This document shows positions 1 through 12,703 of a DNA stretch of 64,000 bases, piece by piece. Below the pieces are notes generated by a model that saw nothing but the letters and a program-made list of their open reading frames with translations, was not told where the DNA came from and did no database searches. How positions within the stretch are numbered: position 1 is the first letter of the stretch; every line of letters begins with the position of its first letter. Position numbers and translations under genes: made by a program. Source of the stretch: Sisyra terminalis (taxonomy: Eukaryota > Arthropoda > Insecta > Neuroptera > Sisyridae). Location of the stretch: positions 31,411,001 through 31,475,000 of the forward strand of contig OY292275.1 of the NCBI GenBank assembly GCA_958496175.1, given 5' to 3'.

Positions 1-196
1 GAATAATTAAATAAATTTGAAAAACCTACATGTAAACTTTTAATTAATCTTCATAATATTTATCGTATAATATGTATTAATACATATGATTCATATGTAC
101 GTATAAATATGCAACCATGCCCAAATGTTAAAGTCACTGAAAAGTTGTATGTGTTCTTAAGTAAATATAACTACAAAACAAGTTTTATTACTATAT

Positions 197-423
197 CAGC
201 TCATGTCCATTTTAGCATCATCAATATCTGGCAACGTTGCATTTTCTACATTGTTTTTAGTTTACAACTCGCGATTACTATGTTAATTCAATAGTAATAT
301 CGTATAATTTTCTCTTTTGTCGCTAAATTTTCATTATAGCTTGGTTTATTCGTGAATGAAAAAAAAAGTAGAAAATGCAACGTTGCCAAATAATGTTGTC
401 GCTAAAGGGAACATGAGTCACTG
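197..423. repeat. MITE family A, copy 1 (about 227 bp, terminal inverted repeats)
   Basis: The two ends are imperfect inverted repeats of about 50 bp. The left arm reads CAGCTCATGTCC then TTTAGC and later TGGCAACGTTGCATTTTCTAC is seen at 228-248. The right arm carries the reverse complement of that core at 368-388 and ends with CATGAGTCACTG. Both ends are flanked by TAT. There is no coding capacity, so this is a non-autonomous element, perhaps Tc1/mariner-like given the TA flank. A partial second copy lies at 41850-41935. Confidence 0.7.
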
Positions 424-586
424 TATCTATTTTTACCATAACTCAAAAATTCTAAATTTTTATTATCTGGAGAGCTTTTGTCGGGAAGTTTAAATGTCAG
501 CAGCACATAAATCAGGGTGCTTATATTGGGACGCTTTTGACCCGAGCGCTTATGTCGGAATACCATAAAAGACATATAGTTTTATC

Positions 587-793
587 ATTAAAGGTATTTT
601 CACGTATGTAGCTATTTTCACAAGATGATGATATTTATTAGCCAGACAAAATTTTATCTGGAGGATAAAGAAAAATTGCGTATTTCCACCTAAGAATAAT
701 GTGTAGGATTTATCTAAAATATAATTTTTGATCTTTTAAATAGTAATCATAAGAATATAGTTTAACTATCTGTAAGTGAAAATACCGATTCTT
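587..793. repeat. MITE family B, copy 1
   Basis: The left end has GGTATTTTCACGTATG and the right end GTGAAAATACCGATTCTT, an inverted repeat. The interior (about 645-716, with CCAGACAAAATTTTATCT and TGTGTAGGATTTAT) matches the reverse complement of 37970-38047. It is a short non-autonomous element with a second, complete copy at 37893-38082 in opposite orientation. Superfamily not assigned, because no clean target duplication is visible. Confidence 0.6.
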
Positions 794-3183
794 AATAAAA
801 CACTATAAGATAACATAAAACAAAATTCATAAATGGTAAAATAAATAAAATCAAAGACTACTAAGATATTAATATTCAATTATTGTTGTTGTTCTTCAAT
901 GAGCATGGTGAACAAGTTATTTAATTTATTGTTTAAAAATTGGAACAAGAAATAAAAAAGGTGAAGAGACAATTAATATTGAAAAGGAAATTTGATTTTT
1001 GTAATTAAATATACAACTTAAAAATTACTCTTGCAAGCAGTATGGCAGATACGATCACATTAAATTCCGAGTACGCCATATAAAGGTACCAAAGAACAGT
1101 ACAAAAAACATAAATACTATATTTTATTACCAAATAATTTATCGATTAAAATATAAATTAATGACAGTTTAAAACAAAAATCGATAATAAAATCACCAAG
1201 AAGCTATTAACTTACGAAATATCAATAAATTTCGAATGACATTCTTTTTAGTAGATACTTCATCTGCCTAAATGAAAAAGTAAGCATTAATAAAACTACT
1301 TTATCTGTACATGTAAAGATAAGTACATCTTGATTGTATAATATTGATATTTCTTCATGGGCACAGCGTTAAAAACAGTGGTTTCGATTAAGAGTTATTG
1401 CTGAAGAATTGAAGAATGAAAAGAAATCTTGTTACATATTTCGATGACAGCACAAACACAACTACTGTTGTATTATGAGCTCACGTAATAAAAGCAACAG
1501 ACAAAATCAAGTGTACAAAAACTTAAAATGACGTAACAAGTAAAATAAAAGTTATTTTATAATATGTTTATATATTTTTATTTTTTAAAACTTCGTGATT
1601 TTTAAAAAGCAAGAAGTTATGTCGCATATGAAATACTAACTGTTACAAATAAGAAATTTCTAATTACGATTTGTTGTGAATTTTGCAATTCAAATGATGA
1701 AAGTATTTTATAAATTTCAATGTAAAAGTATATTTTTTTTAAATTTTGAAAAAAGCAATTAACTTTTTGGTATAAAAAATAAATTTATTTATTACTTATG
1801 AGCATCATAAATAATGATCAATAAATATCTGAATTAAAATAAGACAAAAATAGTCAAATTCAAAATAGGATTAGACGTTGTTTAAATTTTTTTCAATGCT
1901 GTTAAAAACAGGCACTTTAAGAGAAAATTTTATTGATTAAAAATTCAAGCATCAAAAGTTCAGTCTTTAATGTCGGTTGACAAAATTTCAATACATAATA
2001 TTTATTAAAAAATTTTCGGTGACAATATATTATTTTTCCAGCTGCAACACTAACTCATTTGGTCTTGTAATACTATTCATCATATTTTACAAATTTTAAA
2101 TTTATTATAAAAAATTGACTAGCTACTTAAATGTCGACTGTTTAAATTAGCTGTTTTTTTGTACAAAACTATTATATTTTTCATTAACAATTTATTCAAA
2201 ACTTTCTTGTCACATTCTCATGCTGTGCAAGAGGAAACGTTAGTATATTTTATGGTGAATAAAACCATAAATAGTTCGAACAAAAATTTCATTTGATGCT
2301 ACTTAAGAAGTAGCCATATATTTTATATTTGAAAATGTTTAAACTTCAAATGCTTTCTCTATAAATTTTAACATTTTTTTTAAAGTAGCTCTAAGGTAAC
2401 GTAACTTAATTTGCGTCAACAAAAATTCATAGGATATTATTATTTTTAACATTGATTTTTTATTGTAACAAAAACCCTTCAAATAATAAAATATATAGCC
2501 AACGAGATCTATGATAAATAAGAAAAAAATATTTATCTATATTTGCAAACATAGGTAAGTTACAAAGGGATTATGTTCTTCCAACAGAAATGAACTTCTA
2601 AAGAAATTAATTATAATTTCAATTTGTAACTTATATTGAATTTATTTTTAAATAGAAATGCTAATTATAAATTTTCAATCACTTTTTAATTTAAAAAATT
2701 AAATAGTTTATTCTATGACATAACCGGTGCTTTTATTTATTTTTTTTTAATATGAAAATTGAAGCTGTTCTATTTGTTTCGAAAAATTGTTAAGGTTAGC
2801 AATCCAGCAAATATGTGAACATGAATATGTTAAAAGAGGCCCGAGTTTGGCGTAAACTACGCTTGAAGTTTTTAGGTTCACTAGTAAAAGAATTAAAAAA
2901 TATATAAACCATAAGTTCCGTGAGAATTTACTACAGAAACTGGCAAAAGGCGTATAAAGTAATACCTATTTATATGAATAGACCTAATACACAAGAACAT
3001 AATGTAACTGTAAAAGTTATTGTATCCTGTACTTTTAATCTTTACTTGATAAAGTTTAAGAAACATTCAGTTAAAAAACAAAAAAAAAAAAAAAAAGTTC
3101 AAAATGCCTAAAATGAGCTTCTTTGACCCGGCGTTAAAATCACGTTACGACACGAAACTTCAAAATCCTATGAACGTTTTTTT
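794..3183. other. AT-rich non-coding stretch
   Basis: No reading frame with exon-like features, no RNA gene and no recognisable element was seen. A poly-A run lies near 3079-3096 and could be the 3' tail of an old retroposed insertion, but no body could be identified upstream. Confidence 0.5.
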
Positions 3184-3230
3184 ATCACAAATGTGTTTGT
3201 GATTTGTCCCTTTCCCTACAAAGGGAAAGG
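3184..3230. other. Two adjacent short perfect hairpins
   Basis: ATCACAAA (3184-3191) pairs with TTTGTGAT (3196-3203) around a 4-base loop. CCTTTCCCT (3209-3217) then pairs with AGGGAAAGG (3222-3230). Two perfect stems within 50 bp are visible directly; function unknown. Confidence 0.5.
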
Positions 3231-3401
3231 TTATTTAAATCGTTTTAATATTATGCTAAAGATTTAAACCATTTACAATCTACACATCCTCTATTCCCAA
3301 GGAAAAATTTGATTGTAATTTTTAAGGTATATTCTGTGGTGACCGCTGAATGATCTGTTTATATATGTTTATCTCTTTTTCAATACGCGTACTGATGCGG
3401 A

Positions 3402-3415
3402 CTGTGACGTCACAG
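3402..3415. promoter_or_regulatory. Perfect CRE palindrome
   Basis: A 14-bp perfect palindrome CTGTGACGTCACAG contains the full cAMP-response element TGACGTCA, bound in animals by CREB/ATF bZIP factors. No promoter or exon was recognised beside it, so activity is speculative. Confidence 0.3.
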
Positions 3416-5699
3416 AATACTCATAAGTACACTTATCTTTTTGGGACTTTTGTTTGCTTATTATTAAAATTAATACTTTTCCTTTCCAAATACAAGTTTT
3501 TCATAGTTAGAAATTGGTTTCCTCACATTAATAATGCCTTTTATCGATTAGAAAAGCTAAAAAAAAATGCATATGATCTATTAAAAAGAAAATCGTTATA
3601 TATTTTCGTAAACTGATTTATAACTTCGACATTTTCAAAACTGAAATAACTAAGTTATGGTCGTCATTTAATTTAGCACTTTAAGTAGAATTAGTTGATT
3701 TTCTTTCAACTATATATTGAAGATAATATCCGCACCTGATATCAAAGCAACCCGATTCCGGTTTCTCTAACTAAAAATTTATTTCATGTTTAGTTGAAGA
3801 AGGTAAAATAAAATTGAAAACGTATGGAAGGAGCAATAAGGGTATAGAGTAAAAAACATTATCAACGGGTAAAAAAAATGTTTTTAAACACATTACATTA
3901 CTCATAATATATCAGGTTTTTCTTCTAAGGTTTCTTTATAATTGCTTAAAATTGCAATGTCTTGAACGACTTTTTGGCTTCTATTAGACATCATTTTAGA
4001 AATAAAAAGTGATTATGAAAATCGAATTTAAGACTAGTTGGCGTACATAGTGGTGATCAGGACCACCGATGTAAGTGGGTATATTGTTAATTGTTACGAC
4101 AAAGATTCGCTTTTTGCGCCGACTTTTGATGATCTAAGTTAATTTGACACCTATATCGGTCATAGGCAATATTTGTGTTGAATTTTATTTAGATAGAAGC
4201 AGATTTAATTTGACACTCCGAGTTACGTATTTCCGAGATAAATATATTAGCTTCTAGGAGTATTAGTAATTGGGTTTTTTAAAAAGTTATCGGTGTTTTT
4301 CATGATAGGATCCTCATTAACCAAGACATTTTTTTGTTATTTTACTTAGTGTGTACCCGGAAAAAATAATTTTCAATAATGGGCGAAATAATGTTTGTAA
4401 ATTTGATTTTTTAGTAAAAATAGATCGGTAAAATGAACTGAAAAACAAGTTTAAGTAAAATCTACATAATTTGCGAACTAATACTATCTGGCAATGAGTT
4501 TTTGATTTTTTTTAACACAGTTTACTTGTTGAGGGATTTTCAAATATGGTCTACTTTTCTCCTAGCTTTTTTGCAATCTGAAATTCGACACAATCGGCAA
4601 ATATGAACTTACCAAATCAACTTTAGTCAACCTAAGCCAACTTTGTGTAAAAATTAAGCTCTGAATGTAACACTTGCACTAACATGTAGGTATGTCTCTA
4701 TATAGTTTGAGAAAGTAAAACATCATGTTTGACTATAAAAAAAATATTATAAAAAACAATTTTTTTATCATAAATTATTTTATCAAAGAAGATTGATTTT
4801 CCTATTAAAATTTCTTAATGCATAAAAACTAATTCATAATTGTTCAAAGATACATCTACTAATTATGTAATGAAAATCAATAATATTAATAACTTTTCTC
4901 AAATATGTTGTGCGTCAATTTATAAATTAAAATATTATTACTTCATGAGAAATGCGAGATAAATAATTTAAGATGTCATAGGTTTTTTTTTCACGAAGCA
5001 AACTACGCATTTCGTTTCAAATCCCTTCAAACACCTACAACCTGCCAGCATTAGATAATCATCTCATAGTATAGTAAATTAAGAAATTGATTCCCAACCA
5101 TTTACAATACAATACGAACTAGTGAAGCGAAAAACAAATTTTATTGACAAATTTTCCGCTACAATACAACAGATTGACGTTTCAAATAAATTGTATAAAC
5201 TAATTGATTTTGGTGAAGTAAACGACATACTTAATTTAAATTTAAAGTGTTTTCCATAAAGAAAAAATTTGGTTACATTGCTTTCAATGAATTTAAAGTT
5301 GAAAATTTACGCCAAGTATTTCAATACCGTTGTTTGTGTCAAATATTAAACGCTTCAGATATAATTCATTCGATAATAACGTTAAGAAATATCTAAAATA
5401 TATAGATTTAAATAAATGGATGATAAAATCTTTACGTGACAAATAAGATGAAATTCAATCCGTTACTATTTAAGTAGCATAGCATTTTACAAACGAAACA
5501 GGATATTCTTTATATTTACATCGATTCAAAATCCTAAAAAAATTGGCAAACACACACTGTTTGTGACCGTAATTGATTGATTTATTTTCAACGAAAAGTC
5601 GAAAATTACAATCAAAGTTTTGTTCGACGTATGTTACGATACCATTAGTTCGTTAAACCGATGAAATATGTAAACATTCGTGTGACTATAAGGTTGAAT
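3416..5699. other. AT-rich non-coding stretch
   Basis: Nothing recognisable was seen. Open frames here are short, AT-biased and without splice-site context. Confidence 0.5.
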
Positions 5700-6165
5700 T
5701 GAAATTTAATAATGATGGAAAGAATGAAAGGACATTAGAGAGAAACATATGAATCAAAATGAGTAAAAGTAGATGGGTGTTTGAGGACGTTTTGAGAATA
5801 ACGTGGCGGCGAAGAGACATGGGGGCGATATTGTATTGGACTTTTTTTCGGTGTTGTGTGGGAGAAGAGTGAATTCCCAAGCGATTGGACACAGTTCTAC
5901 CGGCTGTCACCGCTTGAACTAACTTATGTACCAACATAACTATAAATTTGTCCTCGCAACGGCAGAAACAAGTCTAACTATGGTATAGATATCTCTCTGA
6001 AAAACTCTTTTTAAAGTAGTCTCTGCCGCTTCTTTAGCGTCCGAAACGTCATTAAAGAGAGGATTGGACACGACACGGGAGCGGCCACTATGCACACACT
6101 CAGAGAGCCCGATGAAAGGCATCTCCGTAAAAAACCTGAATTATAGTCCACCGGTGACGTTTACG
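5700..6165. other. GC-richer islet, possible regulatory region or exon
   Basis: Base composition is clearly less AT-rich than the flanks, with many CpG dinucleotides around 5800-5920 and 6020-6165. On the minus strand two adjacent open frames of 60 and 83 codons (6122-5940 and 5937-5686) follow each other in the same region, but neither has recognisable domains or a convincing splice site. It could be a promoter, an enhancer or an unrecognised exon. Confidence 0.3.
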
Positions 6166-9100
6166 GTTTTTAGGGGTCAAAAGAATATTTGTCTACCTAT
6201 GCGATCAAATAACAAATAAAAATGTATTGGTAGGTCTAGTCACATGAAGTTTCTATTAATAACAAAAAATATAAATTACATTTACATTTAAATAAAAGAA
6301 GAATTATAAATTTCAAATAACTTTAATACAACAAGCATTTTTTTTTTCTTAAACAGTACGAACTTAAATAACTACTGAATTTTTTATACAAACAATAAAT
6401 CGTTCTTTCAAGTCCGCGACCTAAAATAATTATGGGAAATTGATTGCTTCAAAAAATAAATATGTGACTAAGTATAATCTGTTAATTTCAATCAAATAAA
6501 AACGCTAATTTTTCAAAGACAAGAAGTAGGTTTGTAGTGAATTAAAAAATAATAAATAATCGGTGCAAGTAATCGTAACCCTAAACGGTATAAAATTCAA
6601 TTAATATAACTCTGAATGGTATTGATTTTCTGTATCAGAAAACGTTTACGTAATATAGTCGGACAGGTGAGAAGTATCAATGTTCTCGTACAGCTATTAC
6701 TACGTAGGTAGATTATTAAATATGCAGCAGAAATGTCGCCTACGAATTACTTTCTAACCAGGCGTTGCATACATTCAGATTACAAGATGTATTATGGCCT
6801 TTTCTGTCAATTTAAATTTGAAACCAATTTTACCATAAAAAAAGATTTGTTTTAAAAAAGTATTCCATTGAATTTCAAGGATGAATGCATTCGACCATTG
6901 CATTATATATATATATATATATATATATAAGTATATATAAGTATATTTATATTAACATTCTTTCGTTAGGCATAAGTAAAAACAAAAAAAAAAATAATGC
7001 AACATATTCGTAGATGTGTATGTGTTACAGGTTTTAATTGTGAAATTTTTCTTTTATAGACTTAAATAACTGGAAAATTAATTGACTGATTAATCAAAAG
7101 TTTTATTATTATATTATTATTATTAAAAACAAAATAATTATCTTACAAATAAAATCTTTTTAAATGAACTAACTATTATTAGAAATAATGTAAAACTTGT
7201 AAGAAATTAGCTATTTCAATATAGAGCTATGTTTTCAACTTTTTTGATAAATCGTAGATTTAAAAAATATGGAATTTTAAAAAAAAAATTAGAGCTAACT
7301 AATTAAAAAGTCTTCAGGAATGCTTCCTTATTTCTAATGATGTCTTGGCGCGCTAATAAAAGTTTAGACAAATAATTCATCATCGTAAATATTGGAAATG
7401 TTAACGTTATGCCTTTAGGAGCATATTTATGCATATAAAATCCGGCATCTCTCTATTAAAGGCTTAATAACATTAGGACTGCTAGTCCAATTTGTTACTT
7501 TGTTTTCATTACGCAGATAAATTACTCTTCAGAATTTTAGGATATGTTTTTGATTCCGTTAAAATCGAAGACATTAATAACTATAACTACATTAATTGAA
7601 GTTCAAAGTTGGTTTATGCAGCGAACGATGGAGGCGATTTGTACTGAAGAGAAAACATGAAATAGTCTTTAGCTTTTCTAAAGCGTTCGGTCGTGCCTTA
7701 CAACAAAAAGTGGCTGGAAACTTTTGTCCCATTGATTAAGAAGTGATTTTAGATAATATCTACAGTTTTTTAAATAATGGCGTTAAGCAAGATTCTTTGA
7801 GTTGCTATTTTCTGTAAGGGCTTAAATTTTCAATATTGTAAACTTTATAGAACGCGGTCTTATTCTATAAATTGTCTACAACTGTAAATAATTTTCATAA
7901 ACTTTAAATCATTGAAAACACTCCAATTCATATAATTTCGAAGATAATCTCAAAAGATATTATTTATGACTGAAACTTTCAAGTATGAAGCGACTCATTT
8001 TTGCTCTATCAATATTTCGTTATTTTTTTCCTTTAAAACCAGAAGAACAAACCCAATTACAAATACTTACGTATTAATGCAAATACGTCAGCAATCTTTT
8101 CAAGTGACTGATAGGAAATATTACTGTCCTCAAATATCTTTATAATAAACAATAAAACATAATTAAGCCATTAATTGATTTGTATCATTTCAATTAATTT
8201 ATTGAGTTATTCTTTATGTGCACAAAAAATATTGTATTTGTAAGTACCATGCAAAAGAAATCACGGGCAAATAGTAACTAGTTTTGTAAAAGCAATTTTT
8301 AAATATAAAATTATTAGCTACACAAAGTTATATCCAGCAGCTAGCTACCTCAACTAATTTATTATGTATAGGTATGTTTAGCCTACATTGTTCATCACAA
8401 GATTATATCCCTAATGACATTTACGTAGTTATAGACGCAATTCAGTGGTTCTTATTCTGAGTTCAATCGAATATTACAGATATCTCACTTCTAGAACTTT
8501 AAAACTTTCCGAGTGTTTTTTTTTTGGTTAAGAACTTTTTGTCCTATCTGTACATATGCTTCATTAATTATCGATTTTAGTTTTGTGAAGTGAAACAAAT
8601 CTAAATCGTTTTCGATCGTATGGTTCAGTGCCAAAAATGTTGAAAATTAGGGCATAGCACTGTATCCTTTTTTCAAATTCATATTCACACTGCTTTATGT
8701 AACTATAAAACAAAGTGAGTATTTTCAAGAAGAAACCTATAGTAAATAATGTTTGCAAATTCCATTCTCAACAGTAAAGTGTATTAAGAATGTTAAAATT
8801 CATTTTCTTAGAAATTTGAATAAAATATAAAATTATAAATATTATTTATGAAGCACAGTACTCTATATACGTTTTATTAATTTTATTTTGTTAATTCTCA
8901 CTAAATTTGTAAGTACTAATTCTATAAAATTATGAAAATTGAGAATTTAAAAATACAATAAACTGCTTTACTTCTTTATTGTTATATTTTCACCATAAAT
9001 TCCTTGCATTTATGATTTTGAAATTAAACAAAGGGATAATTAGATGTTTTTTTAACATTTGCTTTTTTATTTTCCGAACATACGATAACTTATAATTAAA

Positions 9101-9755
9101 CTAAGGAATTCAAAATAGAAAATAACTTAAAATGTATGTATAAAAATAAAATTCGTGTGACAAAAATGAATTTAAAAAAAATTATACGCCCCCACATTTT
9201 ATGTCAATTTCTTAGTGTGTTACAAATGTTTCAAAATCCATTTTGAGTGCAACACAAAAATAGAATATTTACTTTGTTTTTTTTCTTCTCTTTATTATAT
9301 TAAATAATGGTGTACTCATTTTTAAGGCCTGGCAATGATAATTTGTAACATTCAATTGTGTAGGTACAATATCTCAAAATTATAGTAGGTGTGATAACTT
9401 AATTATAAACCAACAATACATTAGACAAAATAATTTGTACGTGTGAAAGAATGACAAGACATATTATTTTTTTTAATTTTACATTTTGGTTCAAAATTTG
9501 GCGCGCTCGTCAGTTAAACATTTTCTACAGAACTTTTCTTTTTGTTTTAGAAATATATTTTAGAATTATCTAACAATAATGCAAAACTATATATAGTAAT
9601 AATTTTTTTTATTTATTTTGAATAAACAAAAAACTAAGTCAAATTGATGCATAAGTATATATACTTTCATAGGTTGTCTCCATTTGCATAAAAGTTTTTT
9701 AAAATTTCTGTTTATTGAAATGATTTGAAATTTGAACCATAATAGTGTTGGTTTC
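6166..9755. other. AT-rich non-coding stretch with AT microsatellite
   Basis: A dinucleotide (AT)n tract lies at about 6904-6929 followed by two GTATATAA units. Otherwise no gene, RNA or mobile element was recognised. Confidence 0.5.
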
Positions 9756-9787
9756 TAGATTGAATTAAATTAATTTAATTCAATCTA
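9756..9787. repeat. Perfect 32-bp palindrome
   Basis: Each half reads TAGATTGAATTAAATT and its exact reverse complement with no spacer, centred between 9771 and 9772. It consists mainly of AATTAAATT-type homeodomain-like core motifs. It could extrude as a cruciform or be a dimeric binding site. Confidence 0.6.
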
Positions 9788-10044
9788 CAACTGGAAAATA
9801 AATTATTAAAGTTTTAAGCTTTATTAAATTATTTAAGTTTTAAAGTTTTTAATTTTTTCTGTGGAATAATTTGGTTTAAAAAATACTGAAGGAACGTGAG
9901 CATCCTCTATACCTATGCATCTAATGTTTGAAATGGAGCAAACTAACGAGTAGAGAAATAGACATTGATGTAACAAAATAATAAATTAAAACAAAAAGTA
10001 TGTGAAATAATGTTAATGATAATTTAAAACATTAAGAGTAGTAC

Positions 10045-10165
10045 GTGTGGTTGGAGAATGGAGCATTTTCCGCCCACACGAACTTCGTCGGGTGTGAAGT
10101 GCGGGTAGCCACGTGACTTGCGTCGGCCTTGCCCTCCACACCCCTCCCAACATCAACAACTTCAA
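10045..10165. promoter_or_regulatory. GC-rich islet with E-box
   Basis: A sharply GC-rich segment in AT-rich surroundings. It contains the palindromic E-box CACGTG at 10110-10115, in the context GCCACGTGAC favoured by bHLH-zip and CLK/CYC-type factors. On the minus strand one frame stays open through the islet and is preceded by an AG at the edge (near 10175), so a small exon is a weaker alternative. No protein family recognised. Confidence 0.35.
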
Positions 10166-11039
10166 CAGGTTGTTCTACAACACAACGATACGCTATTATC
10201 TAATATCAAACCGACTCAAGTCTTTAGCATAAATTATTTGTAACAACATTTATTACACGAAATAAAATTGGAATTTTATCCATGTACCTAATACGCATTA
10301 ATTGAAAAACTGCCTTCAGATGTGATAAGTGAAGAAGCGAAAAATCTCCAAAAATATAAGATTTGTACAGCTTTTAGATTATCGCTTCTTATCACACAAT
10401 TTGGACACTAATATCATTGGAGAGATTTACGATAAATAAAGAAAATATTGCTGTTTAAAACCACTTTGAATGAATGTTTAATAATATTTTTATTATTTAA
10501 GATTTTTATCACTAACTTTTTCATTTATCATTTCGTATAACGACAAATGTGTTTTTTTTTTAATTTTATTAATATTTCCTTATGTTCTTAATATTTCCAA
10601 TATTATTCGATCAGCGTTTCAAATTTTCCCGTACATTTTTGCAAAAGTGAAATATTTATGTATATAATTTAATGAAAAATAAACTTACCGATATTTAAAG
10701 AAAGATTGAAATGGTTCGTCGAAATCTGCAAACAAGGAAAAAAATAAATTAAATTAAATCTGGTAAGATAAAAGAAAGATAAAACAAGGATCACAAAAAC
10801 TATGGATGTAAAATAAGTTTTATAGAAGTTTCGATAAAAAAAAAACAACGTGACTTGTTATTGACTAGTAATGAAATTCTAATAGTTACGTGCTTGATAT
10901 CTGCGAAATTAAAAATAGTTAGTTCAAAAGTTACACCCCCAATTCACACTAAGTACCAATTTATTAAACTTCAATATTTGTTTGATTTAATTGATATTTT
11001 AACAAAACGAATATTCGTGTTGATAAGTCACCGTTAGCG

Positions 11040-11240
11040 AATGAAATTTAAATGCGGAAAAACTCGGGAGAATGACATCCACGTGTCTCCAAGAGTAACA
11101 ACCTTGACCCTTAGAACCTAGACCTCGGCAAGGGATGCGCGCAATCGACGCTGGATCGATGCAGCACGAACCGGCGTCGGCTGCTGCATACATTGAAGTA
11201 GCGTAGCAACGTAACGCCGCGTACTACGAGCTTTACGTTT
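11040..11240. promoter_or_regulatory. CpG-rich islet with E-box and nuclear-receptor half-site
   Basis: Contains CACGTG at 11080-11085 and, on the minus strand, GGGTCAAGG (11110-11102), an extended half-site of the FTZ-F1/ERR type. CpG density is high at 11130-11230. A 64-codon minus-strand frame overlaps it but has no recognisable domain. Confidence 0.35.
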
Positions 11241-12440
11241 GTACCTACCCACATACAGTCATAATATACACGCATTAGTCATATGTCGTTCCTTCCGCTT
11301 TAATTTGGAGATAGATTCATAAACATCGCAATTCTTATCCGATTAAAACATTTCACACAAGTTATCATACAGTTCAATACTAAAAATTTGTTATTTTAAT
11401 TAAGAATGTCTATTTATAATCAAATTAATATTATCTATAAGAGAATTGATAAATAATTTAGTTCAGGAAGGTTTTTGTCGAAACAACGTAATATCTAAAT
11501 ATAAAGTAATATCTAAATATTAAGGTCTTCCTCAAAATATTTTTATCAGTTTAATATCAATTAACATCTAATGTATGGGCTCGGATTAAGACTTAAGACC
11601 CAAAAAACTAGAATTCGAAGTTTGTTTTAACCAAATACAAATGTTCTTTATTAGAATAATATTTATACTAGTTGATACTGGCAACTTCGTCGCCAGAGTA
11701 ACCCATAAGATGTCAACAATGTAAATTGATTAGTATTACAGACTTTCGAGAAATCCATATCATAATTATTTTAATTTTCAATCTAATTTCCCTTCCTTGA
11801 TAAAAACAATGCTCATATCTCAAAAAATGTTTCTTTTTAAAGTCTTAAAAAGTATATACATAAGTGAGAATATTCCACACATCTATGATTTAATAGAAAG
11901 GAACAATATTTGCAGAAATAATCATAATGAAACAACAAAATACAAAACAAATACAATATACGAATGATAAAAAGTTTCCATTTAGTTAAAATTAAAAAAC
12001 TAAGTGTCCAAGACAAAACAAAATCCAAAGACTATAACACAAACAATTTATTTATCGTTGACTAATAAAAAATAAATATAAAAGAACACTTTTATAAATT
12101 GTGTATAAGAAACTTATAAATCAACTTTATATTGTCATTTTACTTGTAAATTAACGATAAGTGAATTAAAAAAGGAATCTAAATGTTTATTTTGTTTTAC
12201 AATTACTGAATTCCAATTTTTGAAAGTTTTAAGTTAGTGATGTGAAAATTTGAAAATAAATGATTGACCTCTTATAGTTGAAAATTTTAAAAATGTAGAT
12301 AACCGTAACGAGCTAAAATGTTCATACTTCTATTTGTTTTGCCTTAATCATAATTTCAGCTTTATAGGTTTGCCTAAAAGCAGTAAATGTTTGTCATTTT
12401 CATTCGAAAATTCTGTTTTTTTTTGCTAAAATTTTAATTG
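11241..12440. other. AT-rich non-coding stretch
   Basis: Only a short local duplication (AATATCTAAATAT twice near 11490-11520) was noticed. No gene seen. Confidence 0.5.
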
Positions 12441-12703
12441 CAGTAGCGGTTTTACAAATTGGTTGCCAGTAGGCTATTCAATTTTTTTTTTTCAATTTTT
12501 TACTGCCCCTACTAACTTTTGAAATTCGAAACCTTATTTCGCAATCATATTAAGCTCATTTATTCAAACAATGGAATCGCAATTTGTGCTCTATCGCAAC
12601 TATTTTTCTAGTGATTAGCAAATTTTTAGGCCAAATTTGCCGCCCTCTGAAATTTACCGCCCTAGGCTTCAGCCTACTCAGCCTGCTGATAAATCCACTA
12701 CTG
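12441..12703. repeat. hAT-type MITE with near-perfect 8-bp target duplication
   Basis: The left end CAGTAGCGGTTTTAC and the reverse complement of the right end CAGTAGTGGATTTATC form imperfect terminal inverted repeats of the CAG...CTG type used by hAT elements. The flanks are TTTAATTG (12433-12440) and TGTAATTG (12704-12711), an 8-bp duplication with one mismatch. At 263 bp it has no coding capacity. Confidence 0.75.

Noticed and set aside
3350..3616. 88-codon plus-strand frame over the CRE
   Set aside because: AT-driven composition, no domain, no transcript signals.
6904..6929. AT tract as a replication origin or promoter TATA
   Set aside because: A plain microsatellite; similar tracts occur at 37137 and 55258 with no associated features.
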